The position numbers and the translations under genes are program-made. From assembly GCF_014171595.1 (NCBI RefSeq), contig NZ_CP050451.1:3224001-3288000 (forward strand): a stretch of DNA of 64,000 nucleotides, given 5' to 3'. The notes beneath the pieces are model-generated. The model made no database searches. It had not been told where the DNA came from and worked only from the letters and a program-made list of their open reading frames with translations. The stretch comes from Massilia sp. Se16.2.3. GTDB lineage: Bacteria; Pseudomonadota; Gammaproteobacteria; Burkholderiales; Burkholderiaceae_D. Shown in pieces: positions 17,421 through 29,039 of this stretch; positions within the stretch are counted from its first letter, which is position 1, and every line of letters begins with the position of its first letter.

Positions 17421-19214
17421 TCAGCGCACGCTTACGCTGACGCTACGCGTGCTGGTGTTGCCGGCCGCGTCGCGCGCGGTGGCGCTGATCGTATGCGTCC
17501 CTTTGGCGATCTTGCGCGTGTTCCAGCTGTACGACAGCGCGCTGCCGCTACCGCTGGCAACGACGGCGCCGTCGATCGCCAGGCTGTGGCGAATGCCGGC
17601 TGCGCCGCTGTTGTCCGATGCGCTGACGGACACCGAGACCGTTCCCGCGACCGTGCCGGTGGTGGGGTTGTCCACGCTCAGCGCAGGTGCCGTCGTATCC
17701 TGGGCGACAACGGTCGTGCCGTTGGCAACGTTGACGGACACCGCCGCCGAGCTCCCGGCATTACCGGCGGCGTCGTAGGCGACGGCAACGAGCGAGGCCA
17801 TGCCATTGGCGACCCCGGCCGAATTCCAGCTGAAGCTGTACGGGGCGGCGGAGTCGGTAGCGACGACGGTACCGTTCACTTTCAGGTCGACCCGGGCCAC
17901 GCCGACATTGTCGGAAGCATTGACGCTGACGGGAACCAGACCGCTGACCGAACTGCTGTCAAGCGGTGCGCTGATCGCGGCCACTGGAAGCGTCGCGTCG
18001 ACGGCGCTGGCATAGGCGCGTGCGGCGCTGACGGCGGCGGCTGCATTGACACGGCCATGGCCGAACACGGGATCGCGGCCGGCCGCCCCCAGGTCGACAG
18101 CTGTCTTGAACAGCAGGGCTTCGATCTGCTCGCCGCTCAGGTCGGGGCGGGCAGCCATCATCAGCGCGGCAACGCCTGCGCTCACCGGGCTGGAAAAGGA
18201 AGTGCCGTTCCACGACGAGTAGCCGAGAGAATTGTTTGTGGTCCAGATGCCGCTGCCGGGCGCTGCCAGGGACACGAAGCTGCCCCAGCTCGAGAAGCTG
18301 GACTTGGTATCGCTGCTCGTCGTCGAGGAGACGATGATGTAGGCCGTGTCGGGCGTCACGTTCTCGTTGACGTTGGCGTTGCCGGCGGAAATGAATACCA
18401 GGCCGCCCTTGCTCTTCATGTAACGGGCCGCGCTTTTTACGGACGAGCTGGCTGCAATACCCGTATAGCTGACGTTCGCCACGCGTGCGCCGTGGTCGGC
18501 AGCGTAGGTGATGCCGTTGGCGATCGTGCTGAAGTAGGCCGGGCAGCCGGTACCGTCCTTGTAGGCAATCCTCACCGGCATGATTCTGGCGGAGCCGGCG
18601 ACGCCCGCGACGCCAATGGCGTTGTTGGTGCTTGCTGCCGCCGTACCCGCGACGGCGGTGCCGTGGCCGCACAGGTCGCTCGTATCGGTGTTGTTGTTGT
18701 ACACGTTATAGCCCGGAACGAGGCGCTCCTTCAGGTCCGGGTGCGAGGCGTTGACGCCGGTATCGAGCACGGCGATCGTGACGCCGCCGCCCTGGGTGCT
18801 GTCCCATGCCGTCGGCGCGCCGATCTTGTTGATGTGCCAGGCGCTGCCGATATACGGGTCGTTCACCGCCATCGCGAGCTCGACCTTGCGATCCAGTTCC
18901 GCGAACTTCAGCTCCGGACGGCGCGACAGCCTGGCGACCGCTTCCTCTTCGGACAGGCCGGGCGGCAGGTCGACGATGTGCATGCGGCTCTGGCCGAGCT
19001 TGCGACGCTTGCCGCCATGGGCCTTGATGAGCTGATCGAGGTCGGCGTCGGACAGGCCGGCGCGGGCTTCGATCAGGATGCGGCCGCGAGCGAACTCGCC
19101 GGCCGGTTCGGCACTGGCGGCGGCACTGAACGACAGGCTCAGTGCGGCAGCGGCCAATGCGGCGGAGGTTTTACGGAAGGTAAGAGCGGAGAATGCATGC
19201 GAAGCGATGTTCAT
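17421..19214 (-). CDS. Secreted subtilisin-like (S8) serine protease with two Ig-like repeats
   Basis: The 597-residue protein has a signal peptide to about residue 35, a fervidolysin-type propeptide (RILIEARAGLSDADLDQL to about 110), a peptidase S8 domain, and two tandem bacterial Ig-like modules (each with a DNxGxA pattern and a DAAGN end, about 410-500 and 505-597). Catalytic residues are D151 (VLDTGVNASHPD), H184 (GHGTAVAG), oxyanion N279 (SAGNAN) and S339 (NGTSFSSP). It is probably released by type II secretion or held through the repeats. Expression appears to be controlled by the cyclic-di-GMP-I riboswitch in its leader. Confidence 0.95.
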   Translation of the reverse strand: MNIASHAFSALTFRKTSAALAAAALSLSFSAAASAEPAGEFARGRILIEARAGLSDADLDQLIKAHGGKRRKLGQSRMHIVDLPPGLSEEEAVARLSRRPELKFAELDRKVELAMAVNDPYIGSAWHINKIGAPTAWDSTQGGGVTIAVLDTGVNASHPDLKERLVPGYNVYNNNTDTSDLCGHGTAVAGTAAASTNNAIGVAGVAGSARIMPVRIAYKDGTGCPAYFSTIANGITYAADHGARVANVSYTGIAASSSVKSAARYMKSKGGLVFISAGNANVNENVTPDTAYIIVSSTTSSDTKSSFSSWGSFVSLAAPGSGIWTTNNSLGYSSWNGTSFSSPVSAGVAALMMAARPDLSGEQIEALLFKTAVDLGAAGRDPVFGHGRVNAAAAVSAARAYASAVDATLPVAAISAPLDSSSVSGLVPVSVNASDNVGVARVDLKVNGTVVATDSAAPYSFSWNSAGVANGMASLVAVAYDAAGNAGSSAAVSVNVANGTTVVAQDTTAPALSVDNPTTGTVAGTVSVSVSASDNSGAAGIRHSLAIDGAVVASGSGSALSYSWNTRKIAKGTHTISATARDAAGNTSTRSVSVSVR

Positions 19215-19221
19215 GAGAGCG

Positions 19222-19255
19222 AGTCCTGCGTAGGGGTAGAGAGCACAGGACTGCC
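19222..19255 (-). promoter_or_regulatory. Putative riboswitch expression platform over the protease SD
   Basis: The segment ggcagtcctg (19255 to 19246) is an exact complement of the aptamer's 3' edge caggactgcc (within 19303-19314). Part of it, agtcctg, is also an exact complement of caggact (19228 to 19222), which holds the Shine-Dalgarno about 8-10 bases before the ATG. Only one pairing can form at a time. If the ligand holds the aptamer, the segment is free to cover the SD, so an OFF switch is predicted. Confidence 0.55.
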
Positions 19256-19302
19256 GGCGAGCAGGGACACGCGAAGGCGTGCTCGCAGCTCAGTGGATGT
19301 TT

Positions 19303-19388
19303 GGCAGTCCTGCCGTCATCGAGCCGGGTGGCTCATTAGACCGTTGACTTTGCGTCCTCCGCTTTCGCGAAGTTTGCCCTGTTCAATA
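19303..19388 (-). ncRNA. Cyclic-di-GMP-I (GEMM-I) riboswitch aptamer
   Basis: The minus strand carries the conserved order: acagggcaaac, a stem closed by a GAAA tetraloop (cttcgc gaaa gcggag), gacgcaaag, tctaa as tetraloop receptor, a second stem (gagcc accc ggctc), and gatg followed by ggcaggactgcc. These match the GEMM-I consensus element by element. It lies about 90 bases upstream of the S8 protease ATG on the same strand. Confidence 0.9.
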
Positions 19389-19661
19389 TCTGAGCCCAGT
19401 GTAGAACGTGAATTTCCCCATGGCAACCAAAGCCCGCCAAAAAAACAGGCATTTGTCTCGTTTACGGGAAACTTTGACACAAAGCAAAGACTCGTTTGTT
19501 TAGCGTCCGGCAACGCGGCAGGGCTCGAACCGGGGGTGGCGCGTCAATGCGCCGACGGGCGGATCAGGCGGGAAAGCCGACGCAGCGGCGTCGGATTCGC
19601 GGTCTGGAGCGGGAAGAATGGGGCGGGAGGAAGAGCTGGTGAAGCGCAAAGGACAAACAAA

Positions 19662-19683
19662 AAAGGCGGGCAAGCCCGCCTTT
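19662..19683 (-). terminator. Rho-independent terminator after PepA-like gene
   Basis: The stem aaaggcgggc / gcccgccttt lies 21 bases after the stop at 19704; on the minus strand it runs into a T run (ttttttgtttg). Confidence 0.9.
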
Positions 19684-19703
19684 GTCGATTTCTGCCGAAC
19701 CGA

Positions 19704-20576
19704 TCAGCGGCCGTTGCGGCGGCGGGCGGCGAAGCCTGCGCCCAGCATGGCGATTCCGAAGAGCGCCAGCGAACCCGGCTCGGGCACTTCGCTATCAACG
19801 GTGCCCAGCTTGATCTGGCCGTTGCCGGAAATGAAGAAGTACTCGCCGGGGGCGTTGGCGTAAGCAGTGCCGTTGCAGCCCGCACCCGTGAAGCCGGCGT
19901 ACTGGCAGGCGACTTCATCGACGAGCGTCGCGCTTGGGCGGCCCACGGTATTCGCGTTGGTAAAGGCGAAGCCCATGATGGACTCCATCGACAGGTCGTT
20001 GCCCTCGCTGTCGAAGAAGTAGCCCGAGGCCAATGCGCCGGCATCGGCGCGGGCGAACACGCTCACTTCGCCATTCCTGATCGGGCTGCCATTCGAGTCG
20101 ACCTGTCCGCCGCCGCCCGCCAGCACGTCGAACGAAGCGATCAGGTTGCCCAGGTTGGCGCCATAGATGCCGTCCGTGGAGCCGTATTGGCCGTTCGTCG
20201 GATTCTGGTACATCCGGATCGTGCCGCCTGCAAAGGTGAACTCACCGCCGAAAGTACCGGTGCCGTTCGCCTCGAACACGGCGGTGATATTGCCCCCAGG
20301 GTATTTCACCGGGAAGAGCTGCCCATTCGAGTCCGCCTGGGTGATGTTGAACACCGCGTTCTCGGTAAACGTGAAGCTGCCGTCGCCCGTCGGATTGAGC
20401 TTGATGAAGGCGTTCCCGTTCACATCCAGGTATTCGCCGATGGTCTGGCCACCCTCGAAGCCGCCACCTGTCGGGTTGAATACCCAGTCATTCAGGATCG
20501 GCTCGGCTTGGGCAAGGCCCATGGCCATGGCAACAGCGCTGGCAACAGCAAATTTCTTCAAAACATTCATGATCAT
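19704..20576 (-). CDS. PepA-like floc-associated PEP-CTERM protein (copy 1)
   Basis: The 290-residue secreted protein starts with a signal peptide (to about AQA, residue 24). The body NDWVFNPTGGGFEGGQTIGE, then YLDVNGNAFIKL, matches the floc-forming PepA family of PEP-CTERM proteins known from Zoogloea-type bacteria. The C-terminus VPEPGSLALFGIAMLGAGFA with RRRNGR is an exosortase signal. PepA proteins are matrix components needed for flocculation and their genes are known to depend on sigma-54 and the PrsK/PrsR pair, which fits the promoter seen here. It is about 70 percent identical by eye to the next gene upstream. The start could be the third residue (MNVLKKF). Confidence 0.88.
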   Translation of the reverse strand: MIMNVLKKFAVASAVAMAMGLAQAEPILNDWVFNPTGGGFEGGQTIGEYLDVNGNAFIKLNPTGDGSFTFTENAVFNITQADSNGQLFPVKYPGGNITAVFEANGTGTFGGEFTFAGGTIRMYQNPTNGQYGSTDGIYGANLGNLIASFDVLAGGGGQVDSNGSPIRNGEVSVFARADAGALASGYFFDSEGNDLSMESIMGFAFTNANTVGRPSATLVDEVACQYAGFTGAGCNGTAYANAPGEYFFISGNGQIKLGTVDSEVPEPGSLALFGIAMLGAGFAARRRNGR

Positions 20577-20623
20577 TTTCCTTATTGGCGGTTGATCGGA
20601 TTGGATACGACCTCCGCATAGTG

Positions 20624-20639
20624 AGCAAGGTGCGTGCCA
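20624..20639 (-). promoter_or_regulatory. Sigma-54 promoter of PepA-like copy 1
   Basis: Minus strand tggcacgcaccttgct is an exact match to TGGCAC-N5-TTGCW, about 50 bases before the start codon. Upstream (about 20679-20695) lies ctgctgagttaac, similar to ctgctgaggaaac before the second copy. Confidence 0.75.
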
Positions 20640-20840
20640 GTGCCGCCGATCCTCGTAAAATCAAGGACTTGCATTTTTTTGTTAACTCAGCAGTAAGGAA
20701 AATGTAAAGATTGGCGACGCGCGGATCGCTCGGGCGCCTACTTGAAGTTGCAGGGAATCATGCTGCGGACGAGCAAAAGGCCGGCCGGACGGCCCGGAGT
20801 CCGGCGGCACGACTGCCGTCGCGCGCCGGATTAGGCAGGC

Positions 20841-20866
20841 AACAGAGCGGGCAAGCCCGCTCTGTT
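20841..20866. terminator. Hairpin after PepA-like copy 2
   Basis: The perfect inverted repeat aacagagcgggc / gcccgctctgtt lies 14 bases after the stop at 20880. No long T run follows on the minus strand, so it may be a weak terminator or mRNA-stabilising hairpin. Confidence 0.6.
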
Positions 20867-20879
20867 CCTGACGCGGCGA

Positions 20880-21743
20880 TCAGCGTCCGTTGCGGCGACG
20901 GGTCACGAGTCCGGCACCGAGCATCGCGATGCCAAACAGCGCCAGGGACCCGGGCTCGGGCACTTCGCCCAGCTTCAGCTGCCCGTTGTTGGACACGAAG
21001 AAGTACTGGCCCGGTTGATTGGTATAGGCGCTGCCGTTGCAGCCTGGACCGGTGAACCCGGCGTATTCGCAGGCCACTTCGTCGACCAGCGTGCTGCCCG
21101 GCCTGCCGACGGTATTGGCATTCGTGAAGGCAAAGGCCAGGATCGACTCCATCGACAGGTCATCGCCATTGCCTCGATAGAAATAGCCCGGTGCCAGGTC
21201 GCCTTCGCCGGCGCGCGCGAAGACGCTGATCTCGCCGTTTCTCAGCGGGCTACCGTTGGCATCGACCTCGCCGCCGCCGCCGGCGAGCACGTCGAAGGTG
21301 GCGATCAGGTTACCCAGGTTGGCGCCATACACCCCGTTAGTGCCGCCGTACTGGCCGTCGGTCGGGTTCTGGTACATCCGGATCGTCCCGCCGCTGAAGG
21401 TGAAGTTGCCGCTGAACTGGCCTGTGCCGCTGGCCTCGAAGACGGCCGTGATATTACCGCCGTTGTAATTTATCGGGAACAATTTCCCATTCGAGTCCGC
21501 TTGCGAGATGTTAAATACCGCGTGCTCGACGAACGAGAAGCTATTGCCACCCGTCGGCGTCAGCTGAATGAAGGAATTCCCATTCACATCCAGATATTCA
21601 CCGATCTCCTGACCCGCTTCAAAGCCTCCTCCATTAGGATTGAACACCCAGTCATTCAGGATCGCAGCAGCTTGGACACTGCCCACGGACATTGCGACAG
21701 CCGCAGCACAGGCTAGTTTCTTGACTAGTTTCATGATTCTCAT
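20880..21743 (-). CDS. PepA-like floc-associated PEP-CTERM protein (copy 2)
   Basis: This 287-residue protein is a tandem paralog of the gene at 19704-20576, with the same order: signal peptide (to about VQA), NDWVFNPNGGGFEAGQEIGE, GGNITAVFEASGTGQF, a Cys pair around CEYAGFTGPGC, and the sorting tail VPEPGSLALFGIAMLGAGLV with RRRNGR. The main difference is a shorter linker before the PEP motif. It has its own sigma-54 type promoter, so the two copies can be controlled separately. The start may be the fourth residue (MKLVKKL). Confidence 0.88.
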   Translation of the reverse strand: MRIMKLVKKLACAAAVAMSVGSVQAAAILNDWVFNPNGGGFEAGQEIGEYLDVNGNSFIQLTPTGGNSFSFVEHAVFNISQADSNGKLFPINYNGGNITAVFEASGTGQFSGNFTFSGGTIRMYQNPTDGQYGGTNGVYGANLGNLIATFDVLAGGGGEVDANGSPLRNGEISVFARAGEGDLAPGYFYRGNGDDLSMESILAFAFTNANTVGRPGSTLVDEVACEYAGFTGPGCNGSAYTNQPGQYFFVSNNGQLKLGEVPEPGSLALFGIAMLGAGLVTRRRNGR

Positions 21744-21787
21744 CCCCTCGTGTGGTGGTGAATCGATAGGTACAGCGCTGCAAAGCT

Positions 21788-21804
21788 AAGCAAACTGCAT
21801 ACCA
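21788..21804 (-). promoter_or_regulatory. Sigma-54 type promoter of PepA-like copy 2
   Basis: Minus strand tggtatgcagtttgctt fits TGGYAY-N5-TTGCW. Upstream are gcttgtttacca (21831 to 21820), shared with the PEP-CTERM gene at 16277, and ctgctgaggaaac, shared in part with copy 1. The rest of 21860-22092 shows no gene. Confidence 0.65.
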
Positions 21805-22092
21805 GCGTATTTACACGACTGGTAAACAAGCACTTGTGACTTATCGTTTCCTCAGCAGTCGTGCGAAGTGTAAGTAATCCCGACAGCGAAAACCGTGACT
21901 GGAGAGTGAGCGGGAGCGAACTGGCGTGCTGCCGGGGCAGCCCGAGTGTTGCATGTCCTTGAAATTGCTGGGGTTTAGCGTTGCAGGGCGCCGACATGCG
22001 CGCCCTTCGGGTGAATACTGCTGAGCGGAAGATTTCTCGACAAACGTCTTGCACTGGCGGCGCGGGCAGGCGGGTACGACCGTCGAGCTGCC

Positions 22093-22940
22093 TTATGCCA
22101 ATACCGACAAGATGCCATCCAAGCCACTGAAATTGAGCGCCACATCGGCCCTGGCCTGTACCACCGGCTTGGCACGGAAGGCCACCGACAGTCCGGCGAT
22201 GCTCATCATCTTCAGGTCGTTGGCGCCGTCGCCCATGACGATCGCCTGGGCGGGATCGCAACCCAGATCCTGGCATACGCGCGCGACCGTACGCATCTTT
22301 TCCTCGGCGTCGACGATGCCCCCGACGACGCGTCCGGTCAGCCGGCCTTCCACGACTTCGAGCACGTTGGCGTGGGCGACGTCCAGCCCCAGGCGCGCCT
22401 GCAGGCGCTCGGTGAAGAAGGTGAAGCCGCCCGACACCAGCAGCGTCCTCAGCCCGGCGGCCTTGACCGCGGCCAGCATCGCCTCGGCACCCGGCGACAG
22501 GCGCAGCCGTTCCTCGTACACGCGCGCGAGCGCCGCCGCATCCAGCCCGGCCAGCAGCGCCACGCGGCGCGTGAGGCTTTCGGAAAATTCCAGCTCGCCG
22601 CGCATGGCCGCTTCGGTGATCTCCGCCACCGGGGTTTCAGGCCCTGCATGTCGGCGATTTCGTCGATGCACTCGATGGTGATCAGGGTCGAGTCCATGTC
22701 CATCGCCACCAGGCGGAAGTCGGCCAGACTGCGGCCTGCCGCGATGAAGGTCGCGTCGACGCCGGCCTCGAACGCGGCAGCGGCGACGGCCGCGCGCACG
22801 TCCGCCGTGGCGCCGACGTCCTCGCAGCGCAGCGCATGCGCGGACAGCCGGTGCACGCGCGCGGGCTTGGCCAGCGCGCCGATTGCGCCGAGTCGTTCGG
22901 GCGAGGCGCCGGGCCCCTGCAGTACCAGGTTCATCGTCAT
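22093..22940 (-). CDS. serB: Phosphoserine phosphatase SerB (frameshift at 22631-22634)
   Basis: SerB performs the last step of serine synthesis. The N-terminal ACT-like part is followed by the HAD nucleophile motif LVAMDMDSTLITIECIDEIA, then SGGFTFF and the third motif MGDGANDLKMM. The frame changes after ADMQGLK: one base is missing from the cccc run at 22631-22634, after which PVAEITEAAMRGELEF continues normally to the stop at 22093. Since serB is normally needed for serine synthesis and both halves are intact, a sequence error is likely. The start lies three bases after the mfd stop, so the two form an operon. Confidence 0.9.
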
Positions 22941-22943
22941 CGT

Positions 22944-26390
<3,447 letters not shown>

Positions 26391-26482
26391 GCAGGCGTGC
26401 GTTCGGTGTCTGGCCAAAAGGGTTGTTCATTATAGACGAACGGTCCCTTCCACGCCCCGACGCCACGCGCCCGCGGCCGCTC

Positions 26483-27418
26483 TCAGCGCCGGCGCATCGA
26501 AGAGACGGCCACGCCGGCCAGGATGACGCCGAAGCCGGCCGCATGGTACAGGTGCGGCGCTTCGCCAAGCAGCGGCCAGGCGGCCAGCGTGGCGAACAGC
26601 GGAATCAGGTACAGCGACATGCTGGCGCGCGAGGGACCGGCCAGGGCCACCAGGCGGTCGAAGCAGAAGTAGGCGCCCAGGCTGGGCACGACTGCCAGGA
26701 AACCGAGGGCCAGGTAGAGCCGGCCGTCGGCGAAATTGGCCACGCTGCCGCCCACCGCTTCCGGGGCGGCGAAGGGCGCCAGCACCAGCGCGCCGCCGCC
26801 GCACAGCGCGGCCAGCTTGACCGTGCCGGGCAGTGGCGGCAAGGGCAGGCGCCGTCCCGCCACCGTGTAGAGCACCCAGCCGCAGGCGGCCAGCAGTACC
26901 CACAGGTCACCGGTGCCGAAATGCAGCTGGCCCAGTGCCGTGACCTCGCCTTTCGACAGCACGACCAGCACGCCGAGGATGGCCAGCAGCATGCCGCCGG
27001 CCTGGCGGCGCGACAGCGGCACTTTCCAGACGACGGTCTCGAGCAGCGTGACCAGTGCCGGGCAGGCGGCGAAGATGATGGCGATGTTGGCCGCGCCCGT
27101 TTCGCGCGCGCCGATGTATTGCGGTCCGACGGCCAGGCCCATGCCCAGGCCGGCGAGCAGCAGGATGCGCGGCCAGGCGGCAAGCAGGACCTGGCGCCGT
27201 ACCCACAGGCGCGGGCCGACGGCGGGCAGCAGCAGGAGGAAGGCCAGCAGCCAGCGTCCAAAAGCAAGGAAGAGCGGGGGAATGGCTGCGCTCTCGGCCC
27301 AGCGCGCCACGACCAGGTTGGCGGCGAACAGCAGGGGGGCGATGACCATGAGGGGCAGTTCGGCTTCCAGCGGCGCTGCGCGGTAGCCAAGTCCTGCCCG
27401 TGAAACTGCTTCTGACAC
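26483..27418 (-). CDS. EamA/DMT family transporter
   Basis: The 311-residue protein has ten predicted hydrophobic helices in two EamA halves (LVVARWAESAAIPPLFLAF, GPQYIGARETGAANIAIIFA in the first half; LLAACGWVLYTVAGRRLPLP, SMSLYLIPLFATLAAWPLLG in the second). Such proteins export metabolites or amino acids. I chose the GTG at 27418 because it has a ggag site five bases upstream; the ORF itself extends to 27574 without a good start. It is divergent from an Lrp-type regulator at 27650, the usual arrangement for amino-acid exporters, so it is probably controlled by it. Confidence 0.85.
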   Translation of the reverse strand: MSEAVSRAGLGYRAAPLEAELPLMVIAPLLFAANLVVARWAESAAIPPLFLAFGRWLLAFLLLLPAVGPRLWVRRQVLLAAWPRILLLAGLGMGLAVGPQYIGARETGAANIAIIFAACPALVTLLETVVWKVPLSRRQAGGMLLAILGVLVVLSKGEVTALGQLHFGTGDLWVLLAACGWVLYTVAGRRLPLPPLPGTVKLAALCGGGALVLAPFAAPEAVGGSVANFADGRLYLALGFLAVVPSLGAYFCFDRLVALAGPSRASMSLYLIPLFATLAAWPLLGEAPHLYHAAGFGVILAGVAVSSMRRR

Positions 27419-27649
27419 GGGAACTCCGGATAAGACAATGAAAGATTGCGGATGAAACGGGGTGCGGTTCAGTGAACGCTGCACCGCGCCGCTGTGCTGG
27501 GAGGCGCCCAAAGATTTTAATGCGCTGCACAAAAAATATTCTTTCGTTATCGCGAGCGCATAACTGATATTCACGAAGGAATCTCTGTATTTCGATTAAA
27601 ATGAAGAAGAAATATCTACGCGCACCAATTATGGGAGGAGAAGCACCAA

Positions 27650-28117
27650 ATGAGGGATGGCGAACTGGACGAGATCGATCGCAGGATCCTGCGCACGCTC
27701 AGCCGCGACGGCAGGATCAGCAACCAGAAACTGGCCGAGACGGTGAACCTGTCGCCCACGCCATGCTGGAACCGGGTGCGCGCGCTGGAGGAATCGGGCC
27801 ACATCAGCGGCTACGCGGCCGTGCTCGACCAGCGCACGCTCGGCGTGCCCGACACCGTGATCATCGAGGTGACGGTCGACCGTCACGACGACGATATTTT
27901 CCAGCGTTTTTCGGATGCCCTGGCGGAGTTGCCCGAGGTGATGGAGGCCTACCTGCTGTCGGGGGAATACGACTACCTGATCAAGGTGGCGGTGGCCGGC
28001 ACCGAAGGGTACGAGCGTTTCCTGCGCCAGAAGTTGTACCGGCTGCCCGGCGTGCGCCATACGCGCTCGACCTTCACGCTGCGCTGCCTGAAGCGCATGC
28101 CCTCGGTCAGCCTGTAG
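27650..28117 (+). CDS. Lrp/AsnC family transcriptional regulator
   Basis: The 155-residue protein has an N-terminal helix-turn-helix (LDEIDRRILRTLSRDGRISN, then QKLAETVNLSPTPCWNRVRA) and a C-terminal RAM (AsnC ligand-binding) domain with VMEAYLLSGEYDYLIKV. A strong gggagg ribosome binding site precedes the ATG. It is divergent from the EamA transporter gene, with about 230 bases of AT-richer shared promoter region, and is likely to sense an amino acid exported by that transporter. Confidence 0.93.
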   Translation: MRDGELDEIDRRILRTLSRDGRISNQKLAETVNLSPTPCWNRVRALEESGHISGYAAVLDQRTLGVPDTVIIEVTVDRHDDDIFQRFSDALAELPEVMEAYLLSGEYDYLIKVAVAGTEGYERFLRQKLYRLPGVRHTRSTFTLRCLKRMPSVSL

Positions 28118-28132
28118 CGCGGGCGAAGGGGA

Positions 28133-28714
28133 TCAGTTGGACTGGAGCAGGCGGCCGACGCCGGGCTGCTTCGCCAGGTCCATGCCGCCGCCGCCGATCT
28201 CGCCGGCCGTGGCCTCGCACCAGGCGCTCTGGCGCGCCGGCGTGGCCGTGCGTACCTGCTGCAGCAGCTGGCGCGCATCGTTGATGGCGCCGTTCCTGAT
28301 CTGGGCGCGCGCATCGTGGGTCACGCTCGCGGCCAGCACCTGCTCGGCGCGCTCGGTCACTTCGCGGTTGCGCGACTTCCAGCCGTCGAGCGTGTCGCCA
28401 TAGCGCCGCATCGAGGCCGGCAGGACCTGCATGCACAGGTGCAGCCCCTCGAGCGCGAGCGCATTGTTGTTGAGTACATTGCGCACGGTCGGCAACAGTG
28501 GCGCGTTGGCCCGCCGTGCGGCGTCGGCACCCTCGTCGCCGGCCGCCGGCCTGCCGCGGCCGTGCTTGAACAGCTGGACATTGGGCGTGGTGACGCTGGG
28601 CGGCTGGTCGGTATAGCTGACCCTGCCACCAGGGCCGATGACCTTGTAGATCTCGGCGCTGGCGGCATGGGCTAGCAATAACAACAGCAGGGCGGCAATC
28701 GAACGCGGGTGCAT
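28133..28714 (-). CDS. Secreted DUF4124 domain protein
   Basis: A signal peptide (MHPRSIAALLLLLLAHAASA) is followed directly by EIYKVIGPGGRVSYTDQPPS, the DUF4124 pattern common in betaproteobacterial periplasmic proteins. The remaining 140 residues are mostly helical and have two Cys (GLHLCMQV and AWCEATAGE). The function of the domain is not known. It is convergent with the Lrp gene, with a gap of 15 bases. Confidence 0.85.
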   Translation of the reverse strand: MHPRSIAALLLLLLAHAASAEIYKVIGPGGRVSYTDQPPSVTTPNVQLFKHGRGRPAAGDEGADAARRANAPLLPTVRNVLNNNALALEGLHLCMQVLPASMRRYGDTLDGWKSRNREVTERAEQVLAASVTHDARAQIRNGAINDARQLLQQVRTATPARQSAWCEATAGEIGGGGMDLAKQPGVGRLLQSN

Positions 28715-29039
28715 TTCAGGTATTTCTGGTTAGAAATTATCATCATCTTAGCGCAATATATTGACGGGGTCACGTGCCTTTTGCGACCGGCTGTCGCTAA
28801 AAGTGCGCGGCTGTGGTAGTCGGGTGATCCGTCCTCACCCCGGGCAAGCGGCTGGGCAGGCGCCGCCAGCGGGCGCTTTGCAGAAGATTCTGCGCCGCGT
28901 CACTACAGCGGGCAGGCCCGCAGCGTGTTGCCGGGATTCTATGCTGCGCCGCACCATATCCGATCCCGCTAGACTGCCATTTTGGCGTGCCGACCATGGC
29001 GCGCAGTCAATGGAGGTTCAATTGGATATCAGGACGATC

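Noticed and set aside
17493..20621. Open frame of 1042 codons on the plus strand
   Set aside because: It runs opposite the S8 protease, the riboswitch and the first PepA-like gene, all well supported on the minus strand; it is only absence of stops in GC-rich antisense.
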